From positions 124,001 to 188,000 of the forward strand of contig CAMPDV010000698.1 in the NCBI GenBank assembly GCA_946699065.1: a stretch of 64,000 nucleotides of DNA. Reading direction: 5' to 3'. Below the pieces are notes generated by a model. It worked only from the letters and a program-made list of their open reading frames with translations. It was not told the DNA's origin and did no database searches. Source of the DNA: Loxodes magnus. Its lineage: Eukaryota; Ciliophora; Karyorelictea; Loxodida; Loxodidae. The translations under genes were made by a program, and so were the position numbers. Each line of letters starts with the position of its first letter. Position 1 is the first letter of the stretch. Shown piece by piece: positions 10,411 to 21,010 of the stretch.

Positions 10411-11200
10411 ATGTCAGGATTTTAGCCAGAATTCTTCGCACTCCAAAAAGGCAGTAACAACATCCTAGAAAGGCTAGGACTAAGAAAAGGGTACCAAAAA
10501 GGTTACATATCAGAATGAGTCCCCCACCTCTGAAGAAAAGCATAGGAAATAGGCTAAAAATAAAATGCGATCGTAAATCTCAAATTTCACCACGTAGTAA
10601 TAAATAAACTATGATAAGATGATTAAGTGATGCTGTACTTCTAGGCAGAGGTCAAAAAATTGAAGAAAGATAATAAGAAGTTAATGGAAAAACTTGAACT
10701 TCCAGAAGAAAAAAGTATCGAGACTCATGACCTAAGAAAGATTCCTTAATGTATTTTGAAATATTTCACAAAACTAGAGATTTTAATCTCAAAGCTAGCA
10801 ATAGAAGCAGAAAGACCTAAAAAACAAGTTAGAAAAATGGAAGAAAACCAGTACAAATTACAGCGTTAAATGGAACTGAAAGAATAAAGGAATGATCGAA
10901 TGATAATTGAAGGTAAAAATAACTCAAGATTTCTACCTAACCAACAAGCAAGAAGATGCTATTATTGTAACTCTCAAAAGCATCTGTAGAAAAGGTGCTA
11001 GAATTTCTAATTTAAAGTAAGAATATTGAAACTAGTAGAAGTAAATGAAAAAAATGAAGAAACAAAAAAAACTATTAAGAGAAAGAGAAAAATTATATTG
11101 TAAACAATTTGGGGAAATTTACAAGAAAAAAGAAATCTAGCAGTTAGGGTATAGAAGAACTTAAAGACAACATGAAAGCCAAGGAGAAGAGTTATAGTGA
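10411..11200 (+). pseudogene. ORF1/gag-like gene with zinc knuckle, one frameshift
   Basis: ATG (M-S-G-F-Q-P-E-F-F) leads into a coiled coil (V-K-K-L-K-K-D-N-K-K-L) and a zinc knuckle C-Y-Y-C-N-S-Q-K-H-L-Q-K-R-C near 10950 (CX2CX3HX4C, one residue shorter than the usual spacing). After one single-base frame change near 11060 comes L-Y-C-K-Q-F-G-E-I-Y-K-K-K, the motif shared by the family. It stops at TGA 11198. The product would bind nucleic acid as a retroelement ORF1/gag protein. It is otherwise complete, and about 160 bp downstream lies the RING-Kelch gene in the same direction. Related decayed copies are at 1270-2110 and 54540-55330. Confidence 0.65.
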
Positions 11201-11357
11201 TTTTTAGATTTTTATTTTAATTTTACTAGATCTTGATATCTATTTTTATATACAAATATTACTGCTAAATTATTTTTAAATCTAGCTTTAATTTTCTTAT
11301 CTAATCTGTTATATTTATACTTTTAGGTTCTATTGCTTTATAATCTAATAACTATAA

Positions 11358-12722
11358 ATGTAAGTGATTTAGCTATGCTAATACTGTTCTTACCCGTTTA
11401 ACTTAACCAATGCTATTCCTACCTTGTTACCTTGTGGACATACTTTCTGTAGTTTATGCTTAAAAACTTAGAAGTATTTATAGGATTAAATGAGCTGCTG
11501 TATTTGTTATAAAGTGTTCAGATTTAGATTTGAAGATTTACCTATAAATGATGAATGGGTAAATATAGTGTAATAACAGGAAGGTTAAATGATGAGGAGA
11601 AAGTAATTAGTATAGAAATGAGATGAAATGAAGAAATAAATAGCAGAGAAGTAAAAGAAAGTAACTTAGTTATAATAAAAGGTTACCTAATAGTTTATAA
11701 ACCTAATACCATCATAGCATAACGCATTACTACTATAACAACAACTGAATAAGTACTTTCAGAATACTATGCATCTAAAATTCCTAATTTCTATCACTTA
11801 GAAATACTCATCAAATACTATAAGATAACTATACATGCAAATAAAAGATTAAATGACGGAGTAGAGAATAATAAAGCAAGAGAAAAAGTAAATAAGATAA
11901 AGTTAGTAGACTTATAAAGAATCTAAATATATTCATTACTTTATAGGAAATACTTAGTATTTTTGATTATTTAATATAGAAGCAGAACAAATTAAAAATG
12001 TTAAGATAAATGTATAAGTTCCAAATATGAGTAAAAGTGTTGAATGCTAAAATAAGTTATTTTTAGTTGGAGGTAGATAAAATGGCTAAGGATTAAAAGA
12101 AACTTGATAATTTGACTTTGAAGGAAATAGTAAAAAATTAAACGATCTTAACTAAGGAAGAGTTAGATTTGGAATTGCATCAATTAAACATTTTATTTAT
12201 GTAGTAGGAGGATATTTTAATGATGAATAGTTATTAAGAACAGTAGAAAGATTAGGAATAGGAAGTTAGAATAAATGATAATACTGCTCTATATTTCCTT
12301 TTGAAATAGGGGAATAGACATTAGTAGCAGATAAAGAAGAAGAAAACATATATTCTTTTGGAGGATATAATTGAAATAGATAAGTATTAAATGATATATG
12401 AAAGTATAGTATATAGAATGATACATGAATCAAATAGTGACTCAATATTCCTGAAGCTGTTTCTGATTCTTTAGTATTATTAGAGCCTCTTATAATAGTA
12501 GGAGGAGTAAAAAATTGACTTAAAGGAGAATATTCCAGAAAAATATATAAAAGAAATGGCTAATAATGATAACAAATAGAGATTAGGCATAATCCTTTTA
12601 ATTTATCAGGATTTAAAAAAAGAAATAGATTTGCTTATTCTTTTATTCTAGATTCATCATAGCTTTTAGCATTAAGAATAGATGTAGTAAATTTGAGCTA
12701 CAGGATTTTAAAAATAGAGTGA
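11358..12722 (+). CDS. RING - coiled-coil - Kelch protein, intact
   Basis: One frame of 454 residues runs to two adjacent stops (TGA TGA, 12720-12725). Residues 7-50 are a canonical C3HC4 RING (C-x2-C-x15-C-G-H-T-F-C-x2-C-x12-C-x2-C). Residues about 80-230 are Gln/Lys-rich coiled coil. Residues about 250-430 hold Kelch blades: L-F-L-V-G-G-R...W-Q-F-D, Y-V-V-G-G-Y, Y-S-F-G-G-Y...N-D-I-W-K-Y and I-I-V-G-G-V. The Trp of several blades is encoded by TGA and many Gln by TAA/TAG. RING plus Kelch suggests an E3 ligase that holds substrate with the propeller (inference from domains). Its RING spacing is the same as in the WD40 gene at 4065, so the N-termini look paralogous. The ATG lies six residues before the first zinc ligand. 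Confidence 0.88.
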
Positions 12723-13572
12723 TGAGTTAAGACAAAGGAATTAGATATTTAAAGATTAAATATTATTTAAATAGTGATTTGTATATATATAGTTATATGC
12801 TTATTTAATTAACTAATTTACTACCTACAACTATATTATTTCTAATTATTGCTATATGTTTAAAATTGCTTTATAAAATTAGTAATCATAATCAATATAA
12901 AGATACAAAAAAATGGAAAACTTCAAAAAGGGTTTCTATGTCGCCTCCTAGAAGAAGGAGAGGAAACTAGAAGCAAATCTCGGGCAGTTATCTTACACTT
13001 AATCTTAACCATTTTCTTAATAATTTTAGAAACCTGGAATTTAATAGAAATACGAAGAACGGAAACTGATTCAGAAAAGCACTCATTTGCTTATTCCAAC
13101 GTCGGAGGAGAAGCCTAGAAAACAGGCGAATTCTGCTTTGCAATAGGAGGCCTTAGAGTTTAACCCTTCTGGCCAGATGAGTCTGGAATAGCTCATTAAA
13201 GTAGTACTAAACCTCCAGGAAGGGGTAAAAAAGCTAAGGAAGGACAATGATAAATTAATGCAACAATTTAACCTAGTAGAAGGAATAAAGTCAAGACTCA
13301 TGTCCTAGGAAGAGAGCTAAGCGCCTTTTGAAACATATCATAAAGTCAGAATAGCTAATCCTAAAATAAGCTTCAGAAACAGATTGAATTGGATAAAAGA
13401 CTCAGTAAAATAAAAAAGAAATTTTAAACATTTAAGATTAAGCGAAGCGAAACTGGAGCTATACAAATGAAAATCGAAACCTAAAAGGAGCAAACCCATC
13501 AAGGAAAAAAATTAAAAATAAAAATGAAATGTTTCTGCTGTGGAAACGTATGACATCTTTACCAGAAGTTTT

Positions 13573-13583
13573 GGAAATTTTAA
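13573..13583 (+). repeat. left target-site duplication (partner 13909-13919)
   Basis: GGAAATTTTAA occurs here and again at 13909-13919, exactly bounding the inserted element. The length is typical of target-primed reverse transcription. Confidence 0.85.
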
Positions 13584-13908
13584 ATTAATTAATTAATTAA
13601 TTTCAACTAAAAAGGTTTTTGGACCGGAAACTCCTTTCCGATTGGACGACCCGACACTCTCTTTTTATGGAATAACGGGGATCTCCTGTTGTGCTCCAGG
13701 CACAGCTGCTAGGGAGCTCCATCGCTATGAGCAGCCAGGTTTCAAGCCCCTACCAAGAGCGGATAATCTCAAAGACAGTGTTCCCTTCAGAAAATGACTC
13801 TGACCAGGGACTTTCTCAGCGACAGGAAAGGAACTTGTTCCTAGCCATAAAACAAGAAAGTGTTGTCACGAAGGTCATTCTCAGCTCCCACCATCTTTTC
13901 AATTATTA
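13584..13908 (-). mobile_element. GC-rich SINE-like insertion inside a gag gene
   Basis: This 325-bp block has about balanced base composition, in contrast to its surroundings, and is flanked by an exact 11-bp target-site duplication (GGAAATTTTAA). Taking out the block and one copy of the duplication restores the sequence seen in the uninterrupted relatives. The (AATT)n run lies at the plus-strand left end, so the element reads on the minus strand with a 3' (AATT)n tail, as in SINE-E. It has no recognised coding potential and no second copy here. The 72-codon open frame on its plus strand is judged to be chance. Confidence 0.8.
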
Positions 13909-14180
13909 GGAAATTTTAATAGAAATGAAGAAACTATTGGAAAAAAGAGCAACAAAAGAAGAAAAAAGAAGAAGCCAGAATGAAAAGAATGTATTGTAAC
14001 TCGGATGGATCAATATACAAGATCAAGATGGAAGCAAGGCAGTTAAACGGAGGGAAAACCTGGAAAATCCGAGTTACATCTCGCTAAAATTGGGTTGACC
14101 CAAACTTTTAAATTTAACAGCATGAAGCATGAACTGCTGTCCTTCTGACGGGGTTAAAAATCCCTAAAACGGAAAACATA

Positions 14181-14623
14181 AATTAATATTATTATTATAA
14201 TAATAAATATTGAATAACTTCTATAAATACCTTTTATAATCAAAAAAATCAATATAATATCTCCATTTATCTATAAATTAATTAAACTTCTTTTAATTAT
14301 ATTAACACTCATAACTGTTAAAGCAATCATAATAATACGTATCTTATTTTCCATAGTTAATTTATAGTCTTAATTAAATAATTGTATATTTTATTTATTA
14401 ACATACTTGTTATATAAAAATGTAATTTTCTCTAGGATATACAAGAAAGAAATATTGGGTAAAATAGAGTATTTATATTTTTTAATATGATAAAATTAGA
14501 TAATATATAAAACTAGGAATAATATATAAATTCAATTTTAATTCAGAAAATTTAACAAGACCATTTTATTAAATCTATAATGACTTATTAAAAAATTTGC
14601 GCATTAATCTATAAAGTTTAGTA
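14181..14623. other. AT-rich spacer
   Basis: After the ATT-rich tail of the gag element this stretch shows no recognised feature. Confidence 0.3.
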
Positions 14624-15022
14624 TCAATAAAATATATTACTTCCTGATACGATGAACTCTGAATCACTGGATATAGCCACAGATGATACATAACTAGTGT
14701 GACCACTCATGGTCTTACAGGTACATTTCTTGACGTCCCATAGTCTCACCGTATTATCTCTACTTCTTGATACGATGAACTCTGAATCACTGGATATAGC
14801 CACAGAATTTACATAACCTGTGTGACCACTCACTTTCCTACACATTTTCAAACTTTTTTCTATTAACTTTCTTATTTTATTTTATAAGATATTTTTATTA
14901 AATTTTTTTTATTGTCTTTCGTTTTTAAGATTTTTTATACACTTTTTTTATATTTTCTTACGAATCTATACTTTGTTTTTGTTACAGTTTTTATGCACAT
15001 TTTTTTTAAGAGACCGATTCAT
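14624..15022 (-). CDS. short WD40-repeat protein, probably truncated
   Basis: From ATG (M-N-R-S-L-K-K) the first 65 residues are basic and Asn/Lys/Gln-rich, using TAA/TAG as Gln. There follow one full WD40 unit (S-G-H-T-G-Y-V-N-S-V-A-I-S-S ... N-T-V-R-L-W-D-V) and half of a second, ending S-G-S-N-I-F-Y-TGA: 132 residues. The two units are almost identical at DNA level, so they arose by recent tandem duplication. One and a half blades cannot make a propeller, so this is a gene fragment or a duplicated tail rather than a working protein. A SINE (15125-15522) lies immediately upstream on the same strand. Confidence 0.6.
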
Positions 15023-15124
15023 TTTTTCTTTTTTTTTAGATCTTGTAACTTATAAAGTCTTTGTTTCGTAATTTTTTACTGTTTACATGATTTAACTTAA
15101 ATATATTACTAAATGAATAAATAA

Positions 15125-15522
15125 ATTTTTTTATAGAGCGCGCAGCACTTCATTGGCGAGCAGCTCTTTTAATATAAAAAAATGTTCTCAATTTTCTCGC
15201 TTAAATTCTAGAAGTCTAATGAGTCATGTCAGCTTTTCCAAATGAGGAATCTTCTTATTAAAAATTATTCTTAAAACTAAAGGCAAATGCTTCAGCTTTC
15301 TTGAATAAGTTCCAAATAAGAATTTGTTATTAAGTCGGTAATTAGAAGACCCGTCAGTCAAACTTTCATACTGCTAGAGAGAACTCTCGGGGCAAGTTAG
15401 GCATGTCTCAACAAAGCTTATCCACCATTCCACGTGGTGGCATCTAGTGCGAGATTACTCGCAATGCAGTATACACTGCATCAGATTACCTTCTATTTTT
15501 CCTGAAGCAATTGACATCCATT
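15125..15522 (-). mobile_element. SINE-A copy 2 with shared 3' hairpin
   Basis: The minus strand starts ATGGATGTC, then AGAAGGTAATCTGATGCAG, the palindromic core GTGTATACTGC, the hairpin TTGCGAGTAATCTCGCA and a perfect GCCACCACGTGG palindrome. It ends with the terminal hairpin (plus 15135-15168; AGAGCTGC...GCGCTCT) and an (ATTT)-type tail. The head is homologous to SINE-E but the tail is that of the LINE 3' ends. Confidence 0.75.
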
Positions 15523-15696
15523 GTATATAATAAATTTATTTAATTTCCCTTTTGCATATATCTGCATATACAAGATTAATGTATTTATTCAAACATTAAA
15601 TTTTCATGCTTTTTAACAATTCTTGAAGATGCAGATAAATTTTTTAATTATATATTTTAATTAAAATTCTTTTTATAGTTTTATCATATATAAATA

Positions 15697-16010
15697 AATA
15701 GGGAGGAGCAATCCTCCAACTGAAACTGATTTAAACTCTGGTATCAGGAAGTACCCCATAAATAAAGAACCAGCCAAGAGAAGAGAAGACAAGATCGAGA
15801 GGCATCAAGTATTATTAACGATGAAAGATGCCAGATACTAAAGTCTCTTAGGGTAACATTCCGATCTCAGCCCTATAGAAGACAAAATTCACACGGAAAT
15901 GCTAGCACTGTGGAAGACTTCAGCAAGGAATTTTTTTAACTTTAAAAATCTTTATTAAAGAGCTGAGCACCATTGAGGTTGTACGCGCTCTATAATCTCA
16001 TTTATTTATT
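15697..16010 (+). mobile_element. SINE-C copy 1 with shared 3' hairpin
   Basis: This unit of about 310 bp is repeated closely at 49082-49390. It opens with the hairpin GGAGGAGCAATCCTCC and ends with the terminal hairpin at 15959-15992 followed by an (ATTT)-type tail. The body is unrelated to SINE-A or B; only the 3' end is shared. Confidence 0.75.
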
Positions 16011-16093
16011 AGAGACTTAGAATGAGAATATTTAAAGTGATTAAAATAAAAATATTTTAGGTACTTTAGTTATTACTTTTATAATGTTTATGA

Positions 16094-16790
16094 ATGGCCA
16101 ATTTTAATTTCTTTTTATAACGTGACTGATTTATTTCTGCCTTTATACATTTATCATCTGAGACTTCTTAAGTTTAAACTATGATAATAGCATCTACTAT
16201 CTTTAATCTATTGTATATAATAAATAGTTATAAATAGAGTAGAGAGATTTAGAATGTAAATAAGGATAATTCTACAATTGATATTTATCAAACTTCTAAA
16301 GTTAAATTATAAGTTATTTACATTAAGTATACTTAGGAGTAGTAAATCTAGGTTAAGTATTTAGTCAAGAAATTTGGTGATTTCATAGAATACATTTTCT
16401 ATAGAATATATTAGCGAACATTTAAAAATAAAGAAAGTTTGATAAAGATCTTAATCTATTTTTAAGATAGATGGAAATTGTGCTAATTAAATATTTATCT
16501 GATTCTAGTTTGAAAAGATTGTATAGATTATCATAAATATGCTTATTCAAATATTATACTATTAATTAAATCTTTTTATAAAATTTATTCCATTAAAGTA
16601 TTTTATTTATTCAAGTATCATTTTGCTTTAATTAGTTAAATGAAGTAGTTTAGCTAGATTAGTATTACTTAAATCCTATATTTAATTTAAGCTTTTTCAA
16701 ACTGTTATTTTAATTGCATTTTAGCGTATCTTTATAATCAAATAAAATAGATATTTTTTAATTTATTTGATAAGCTAAAATATACTTTTA
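16094..16790 (+). CDS. possible gene of unknown family, 3' end disturbed by a SINE
   Basis: From ATG (M-A-N-F-N-F-F-L-Q-R-D-W) the frame gives a coherent, mixed hydrophobic and charged sequence, including K-F-G-D-F-I-E-Y-I-F-Y-R-I. An in-frame TGA near 16509 could end it after about 138 residues, but sensible sequence continues past it up to the SINE tail at about 16795. I recognise no family. Since all frames are open in this code, the support is composition only. Confidence 0.3.
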
Positions 16791-16794
16791 TTTA

Positions 16795-17252
16795 TAAATA
16801 AATAAATTTTATTATAGAGCGCGTAGCACTCTCGTTAGTGCGCAGCTCTTTAAAAAAAATGTTTCATACTGACAAGAATGTTTGTTACTGATAAAATTAT
16901 TCAGTACTGATAAAAATGTTCAATACTGATATAATTTTAGAATACTCGTAATCTTTAATACTTTTTGGAGGTCCAAGGATATGGCAGGATTGTGTCTCAT
17001 TGCATCACCAAAGCAGAGGACGACATGTGTCAATTATGGGTACTTAAATTCCCCACCTCTGATGAAGCTCGCAATATTATTTCTTTTTCGTTCCAGAATT
17101 AAAGCTAAACGAAGCCAGTGCCGAAGGTCTAAGAATCTTATGTCTCGAGGCCAAACCAAAGCAGAGGAAGACATAAAGTCGATTATGGGTACTTAACTTC
17201 CCCAACCTCTGATGAAGATGACCTTGTTGCTCACATTCGAACAACTATTTAA
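16795..17252 (-). mobile_element. SINE-B copy 1, internally duplicated
   Basis: The minus strand begins near a GTTGTTCGAATG block, then carries CATCAGAGGTTGGGGAAGT and ATGGGTACTTAA-type sequence twice, about 125 bp apart, then CTTGGACCTCC, a stretch with repeated CAGTACTGA/CAGTATTGA units, the terminal hairpin (plus 16816-16849) and an (ATTT)-type tail. Relatives are at 22010-22345 and 49835-50195. The plus-strand open frame at 16981-17196 is not supported as a gene. Confidence 0.75.
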
Positions 17253-17275
17253 TATTTAATATATAATAAATTAAA

Positions 17276-18285
17276 TGGATGCTTAGTTGATTTTGAAGCA
17301 AATAGGGAAATTACTTAGAAGATTAATATAATCATATTCTACAAATTCTCTATAATAATGCTAATCAGCTTCTTGGATAAGTTCGTTAAAATACTATAAT
17401 TAATTTCCTTGAAGATAATTAATAGTTTTAATGCTGAAAAATAAGCTTATATAGCTTATTAAAATGCATTAACAAACATAAGATTATTGATGAAGAAGAA
17501 TGATGAGAAAGTAAAAATCCAAGATTAACTCAATTCTTTCAATTTAAAAGAAAGGATCTAAGAGTGATTGGAAGAATTGAAGGACAATTGCACTCATGAA
17601 TGTAATTTTAAAAATATATGACAAAATACTAACTTAAAGACTCTATAGTTATATTTATTAGCGTAAAATTTTACAATTCTCTTAATAAAGATTTTAAAGA
17701 ATAGACAAACAATGAATCATGTTTGAGCAATACAGTCGATTATTGATTTACATAGAAGACGGGGGAAATCAAAACACCTACTTACAACCCTTATAAATGC
17801 AGAAAAGATGCTTGATTCTATTAACAGAAGTCTATTTTTCATCATTTACATAAAATAAAGCCAACTCTTGATCCGTATCATAGTTGTCCAAATATCAGAA
17901 TATCACTCCTTAAAAATTTTAATTGATTTTTCAAGTCTTTTTACTCCCTGAAGTTGAATATGGTTACGAAGTTATTCCATTAATTATTCTAAGATGCATT
18001 GGAAAAATAAAGCAAGACATACATACTAGTTAAAGAAAAGTAGCAAGATATGAAATTAAAAGTCCAAACTCAACAATTAAAAAATCATGCTTCATAGATT
18101 TGAATTGACTACTTTTTAAGTAATACACAACCATGAGATATTTAAAATAAGGATAAGAAACATAAACGAATCCTGACTCTCTACTATATAAGTGGTATAA
18201 GGTATTTCCAAAAATTCCACCTTTGCCTTACTTAGATGCCTTTCCTCAAGAAGACGTTTAATTACTCTCGTCTTTGCTTTAGTAA
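17276..18285 (+). pseudogene. LINE reverse-transcriptase fragment, internally deleted
   Basis: In the first frame comes K-K-G-S-K-S-D-W-K-N-W-R-T-I-A-L-M-N near 17545-17615, the conserved RT block K.G...NWRPISL.N, then K-I-L-T-Q-R-L. The RT palm core expected next is missing or scrambled. Near 17945 the thumb block L-L-P-E-V-E-Y-G appears, and later F-I-D-L-N-W-L-L-F (18090-18120), matching the copy at 18290-20155. Trp in both NW blocks is encoded by TGA or TGG. So this is a LINE ORF2 remnant with a central deletion. It meets the opposite-strand copy end to end at about 18290. Confidence 0.7.
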
Positions 18286-18289
18286 TTAA

Positions 18290-20155
18290 TATTATTAAAC
18301 TATAAAAGTTTCAATATTTGAAATATTGAGACATAACTACATAATTATTGGCAAATAATCATGCAAATTATTTTAAATTTAAAACTTCTGCATTTTCAAT
18401 AACGGATCTCTTTCACTCTCATCTTGATAAGGATTCGATTAGTTCATTAAATCTAATTATTGGTTTCTTTTAATAGGATCTAATTCTTCATTCTAGTTCT
18501 TTAAGAATCTTTAATCTTCTACTTTAATTATCCTATTTTTGTAAATTATAGATTAATATAGTTTTAGTCATATAAAATTAGTCTTCTACAATCTTTTCCA
18601 GTAGCTATTTTGCGTTTATAAAATCCTTAAATAAATCTGATTAAAGATTATATTCGAAAATGTGCTCAAATTATCGAATCCCTATCTGTATAAGCAAATA
18701 AGTTAAATTATGCTTCAATATATCGCTGATTCAGTTCATATTAAAAATTATAAGTATAATTCCTTAGTTTATAGATTGAAATAGTTTCTTATATCTATTG
18801 TGCTTATTGTTTGTTATTAAAGGGGTATCATTTTATTACTTTCTATTTAATCAATAAATCTTTATGCTGTTGACTTTACTGCTTTTCTTTAAAAGCATTC
18901 TTAGAAGAATTGTTTTAGGCTTAAACATTGAGATGCTTATTAAACTCTTTGAAATCATTAGTTCTTTAAATACCTAAATCATATTTTTCAATGTTTTTAT
19001 CTATATCTTTCTTGTAGGGAACGATAAATTTATTACACTTTTGTAGTAAAAAGACTATATCTTAATTAGGATTTTCCTAGCTGAACCGAATTAATTTTCA
19101 GTAAAAACGCATAAATTTTTATGTCGAAGAGTGGACAAATGGAAGTCAATTTAGATCAATAAGAAAAGATTTATTAAAGGAAGATTAAGAAGATTTAAAG
19201 GCTAATCTTGATATAATTCTTTGTGATCTAGTAATTTTCTAATCATTCCTTTAACTCCTTGCATTACTGCTCAAGAAGTTATATGCTTCCATATTCTACT
19301 TTGGGTAAAATGAAAGTTCTACAAAGGTTCTTATAACTAATTGGAGATACAAAGCTATATTTGGAAAGTACAGCAGTCATTTTCAAAATTGCTCTCCTAT
19401 ATACAGGAACCTTTTCTTCGCAATGCTTTTTATAATTTTGCTTGCTACCCAATTTGTAACCTAGTTAAGTGATTGAGTCTTTCTATGTGATTGGAATTCC
19501 ATTAATGTTTAAGTTAATTTCAGTTTCTTTCTTTTATTCTCAAAAATTAAATCATTTCATATTTCTTTGCATTTATATTAAACCTTACTCAAGTAAAAAT
19601 ATTGATTGTGGGGTTTAATATTTTCTGGGCATTTTTTAGGAATTTCCAAATTCAATTAAATCATCAGCAAAACCATGCACAACGAAAGATCTGAAACAAG
19701 CATTAAATCCTAGTTTCTTTTAATTATCTTCTAAACATCTTACAATGTTATAGTATGGAATTGCAAGTACAGGACCATGACTACTTCCTTATAGAACACC
19801 ATTACTCTTTATTGTTCTAGTAAGATATCCATCAATAATAAATCTAGCATCAATATAGTTATAAAATGATTCTAGAGCATTAATTAAGTTTAATGGAAAC
19901 CTCAGTCTTCTTAAAAGATCAAAAAGTAATTTCCTATGTATATTATCAAGCATCTTTCTTCAGTAATTAAGGTGGCGGTTCATTATTTCTTTCTTGATCA
20001 TCTACGATGTAAATCAATTATTTATTAAGTAGTAGAACGTTTACGGAGAAATCCAAACTAATCTGAGTTTAAAATATTTCGTTCACATATATATAATTAT
20101 AAAGTCTTTAAGTAAGAGCTTTATCATATATTTTTAACAAACAAATTAGCAAATC
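18290..20155 (-). pseudogene. LINE reverse transcriptase, 5'-truncated copy
   Basis: On the minus strand, fingers-type sequence (K-A-L-T-Q-R-L-Y-N-Y-I) lies near 20100. The palm follows: M-L-D-N-I-H-R-K-L-L near 19950, G-V-L-Q-G-S-S-H-G-P-V-L near 19795, and G-F-A-D-D-L near 19665, the catalytic Asp pair. The thumb (19490-19290) has L-G-Y-K-L-G-S-K and I-L-P-K-V-E-Y-G, then after a single-base frame change F-L-I-D-L-N-W-L-P-F near 19150. The Q of the invariant GVxQG motif is a TAA codon. The first methionine, endonuclease and N-terminus are absent, so this is a typical 5'-truncated LINE insertion with two or more frame changes. It would copy element RNA at a nicked target. Confidence 0.85.
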
Positions 20156-20159
20156 AATA

Positions 20160-21010
20160 ATGGAAAAAAATCCGGGAATCTAAACCTTAAATTTTAACCT
20201 TAAAGATCAATCTCAAGTCTCAGTTAACTAACAAGAACCAAGAATTCAAAAAAGATAAATCTACTCCTGTTAAGGATTTGGAAATACGGAATTTCCTAGC
20301 AAACTGAAAAAGCTTGAGAAACCCCATGAGCAAGACATTATTTAGCTTTATTCATTAATTGAGAAAATGAATACCGAAATATAGATCCTGAAGGCGGAAA
20401 ACTTGAATCTTCGGCTTCTTTTTTAAGATAGAAAAAAGGAAGATCAAGACTTGGTAAGTAAAGTTTAGTTTTAAATTGAAGCCTTAACTTCCTAATTTTA
20501 ACTATTAGAAAAAATCTAGTAGCAAATCAATAGAAAATTAAAGAAGAAATTCGATTACCCATAAAAAAAAACTTACCTCAAGCAGAAAAGATGGAAATTG
20601 AAAAAATGTAAACAGAATAAAAATTTTAATTCAAGCCCTTAATAAAATGTTGCTATTGTTGTCAAAAGGCTGGACATTTTTGGAGGTAATGTCCGAAGTG
20701 AAGAAGAGCGCTTGAGTAGCACCGTAAAGAATTTGGAACATCTAGGAGGCTATATTGTAACTAATTTGGAGGTATTTACAGAAAGAAGCTGGTATTAGAT
20801 GATTCAAGTGTGACACTAATCAAACAGGATCTTGGTAATTAATAGTAACAGAATAAATAGCTTTAAAAGGACAACAATGACCTTAGAATTTGTTTAGAGA
20901 AACTGGAGAAAAATTACAATAAGATGGAAGAACAATTCTATGAGCTTATTGAAGAGAAAGAAGAATTATCTCAGTTTGAAATTGATTCAAATGAAGACAT
21001 GTACAGTTGA
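20160..21010 (+). pseudogene. ORF1/gag-like gene with zinc knuckle, one frameshift
   Basis: ATG (M-E-K-N-P-G-I-Q) opens a protein of about 283 residues. A coiled coil (E-K-M-N-T-E-I-Q-I-L-K-A-E-N-L) spans residues 75-150. After one single-base frame change near 20530 comes the knuckle C-Y-C-C-Q-K-A-G-H-F-W-R-Q-C at about 20649, a perfect CX2CX4HX4C. It is followed by L-Y-C-N-Q-F-G-G-I-Y-R-K-K and a second helical acidic region (E-E-Q-F-Y-E-L-I-E-E-K-E-E-L), ending M-Y-S-TGA. It is a retroelement nucleic-acid-binding protein. It abuts the truncated reverse transcriptase on the other strand, and no RT follows it. Confidence 0.75.

Larger units (their letters stand above)
12913..14180 (+). pseudogene. 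ORF1/gag-like gene split by a SINE insertion
   Basis: ATG 12913 gives M-E-N-F-K-K-G-F-Y, then the family block E-F-N-P-S-G-Q-M-S-L-E-Q-L-I-K-V-V, a coiled coil and the knuckle C-F-C-C-G-N-V-W-H at 13525-13560 (last Cys replaced by Phe). It is closely related to the intact copy at 21078-21989. A single-base frame change lies near 13325, and a 325-bp element (13584-13908) interrupts it just after the knuckle. Beyond the insert the gene resumes with M-Y-C-N-S-D-G-S-I-Y-K-I-K and, after another frame change, the usual end E-L-L-S-F-TGA (14146). The 3' UTR has the same G-G-G...C-C-C hairpin as the other copies and an ATT tail (about 14183-14210). Confidence 0.75.

Noticed and set aside
13691..13909. 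72-codon plus-strand open frame
   Set aside because: It lies wholly inside the inserted SINE, on the strand opposite to its tail; no homology or family support.
16981..17196. 71-codon plus-strand open frame
   Set aside because: It lies in SINE-B sequence and is broken in the other two copies.
17205..17245. CTGATGA...TTCGAAC in SINE-B (also at 22300-22340), like a hammerhead ribozyme core
   Set aside because: The element needed after stem II is GAAA/GAAAC with a paired closing base; here it is GAAC, the base after CTGATGA does not pair, and the stem is not kept in the other copy.
19780..19810. Blastocrithidia-type code (TAA/TAG = Glu)
   Set aside because: The TAA in the RT motif GVLQGS replaces an invariant Gln; spacing, gene layout and lack of polycistronic organisation also do not fit a trypanosomatid.
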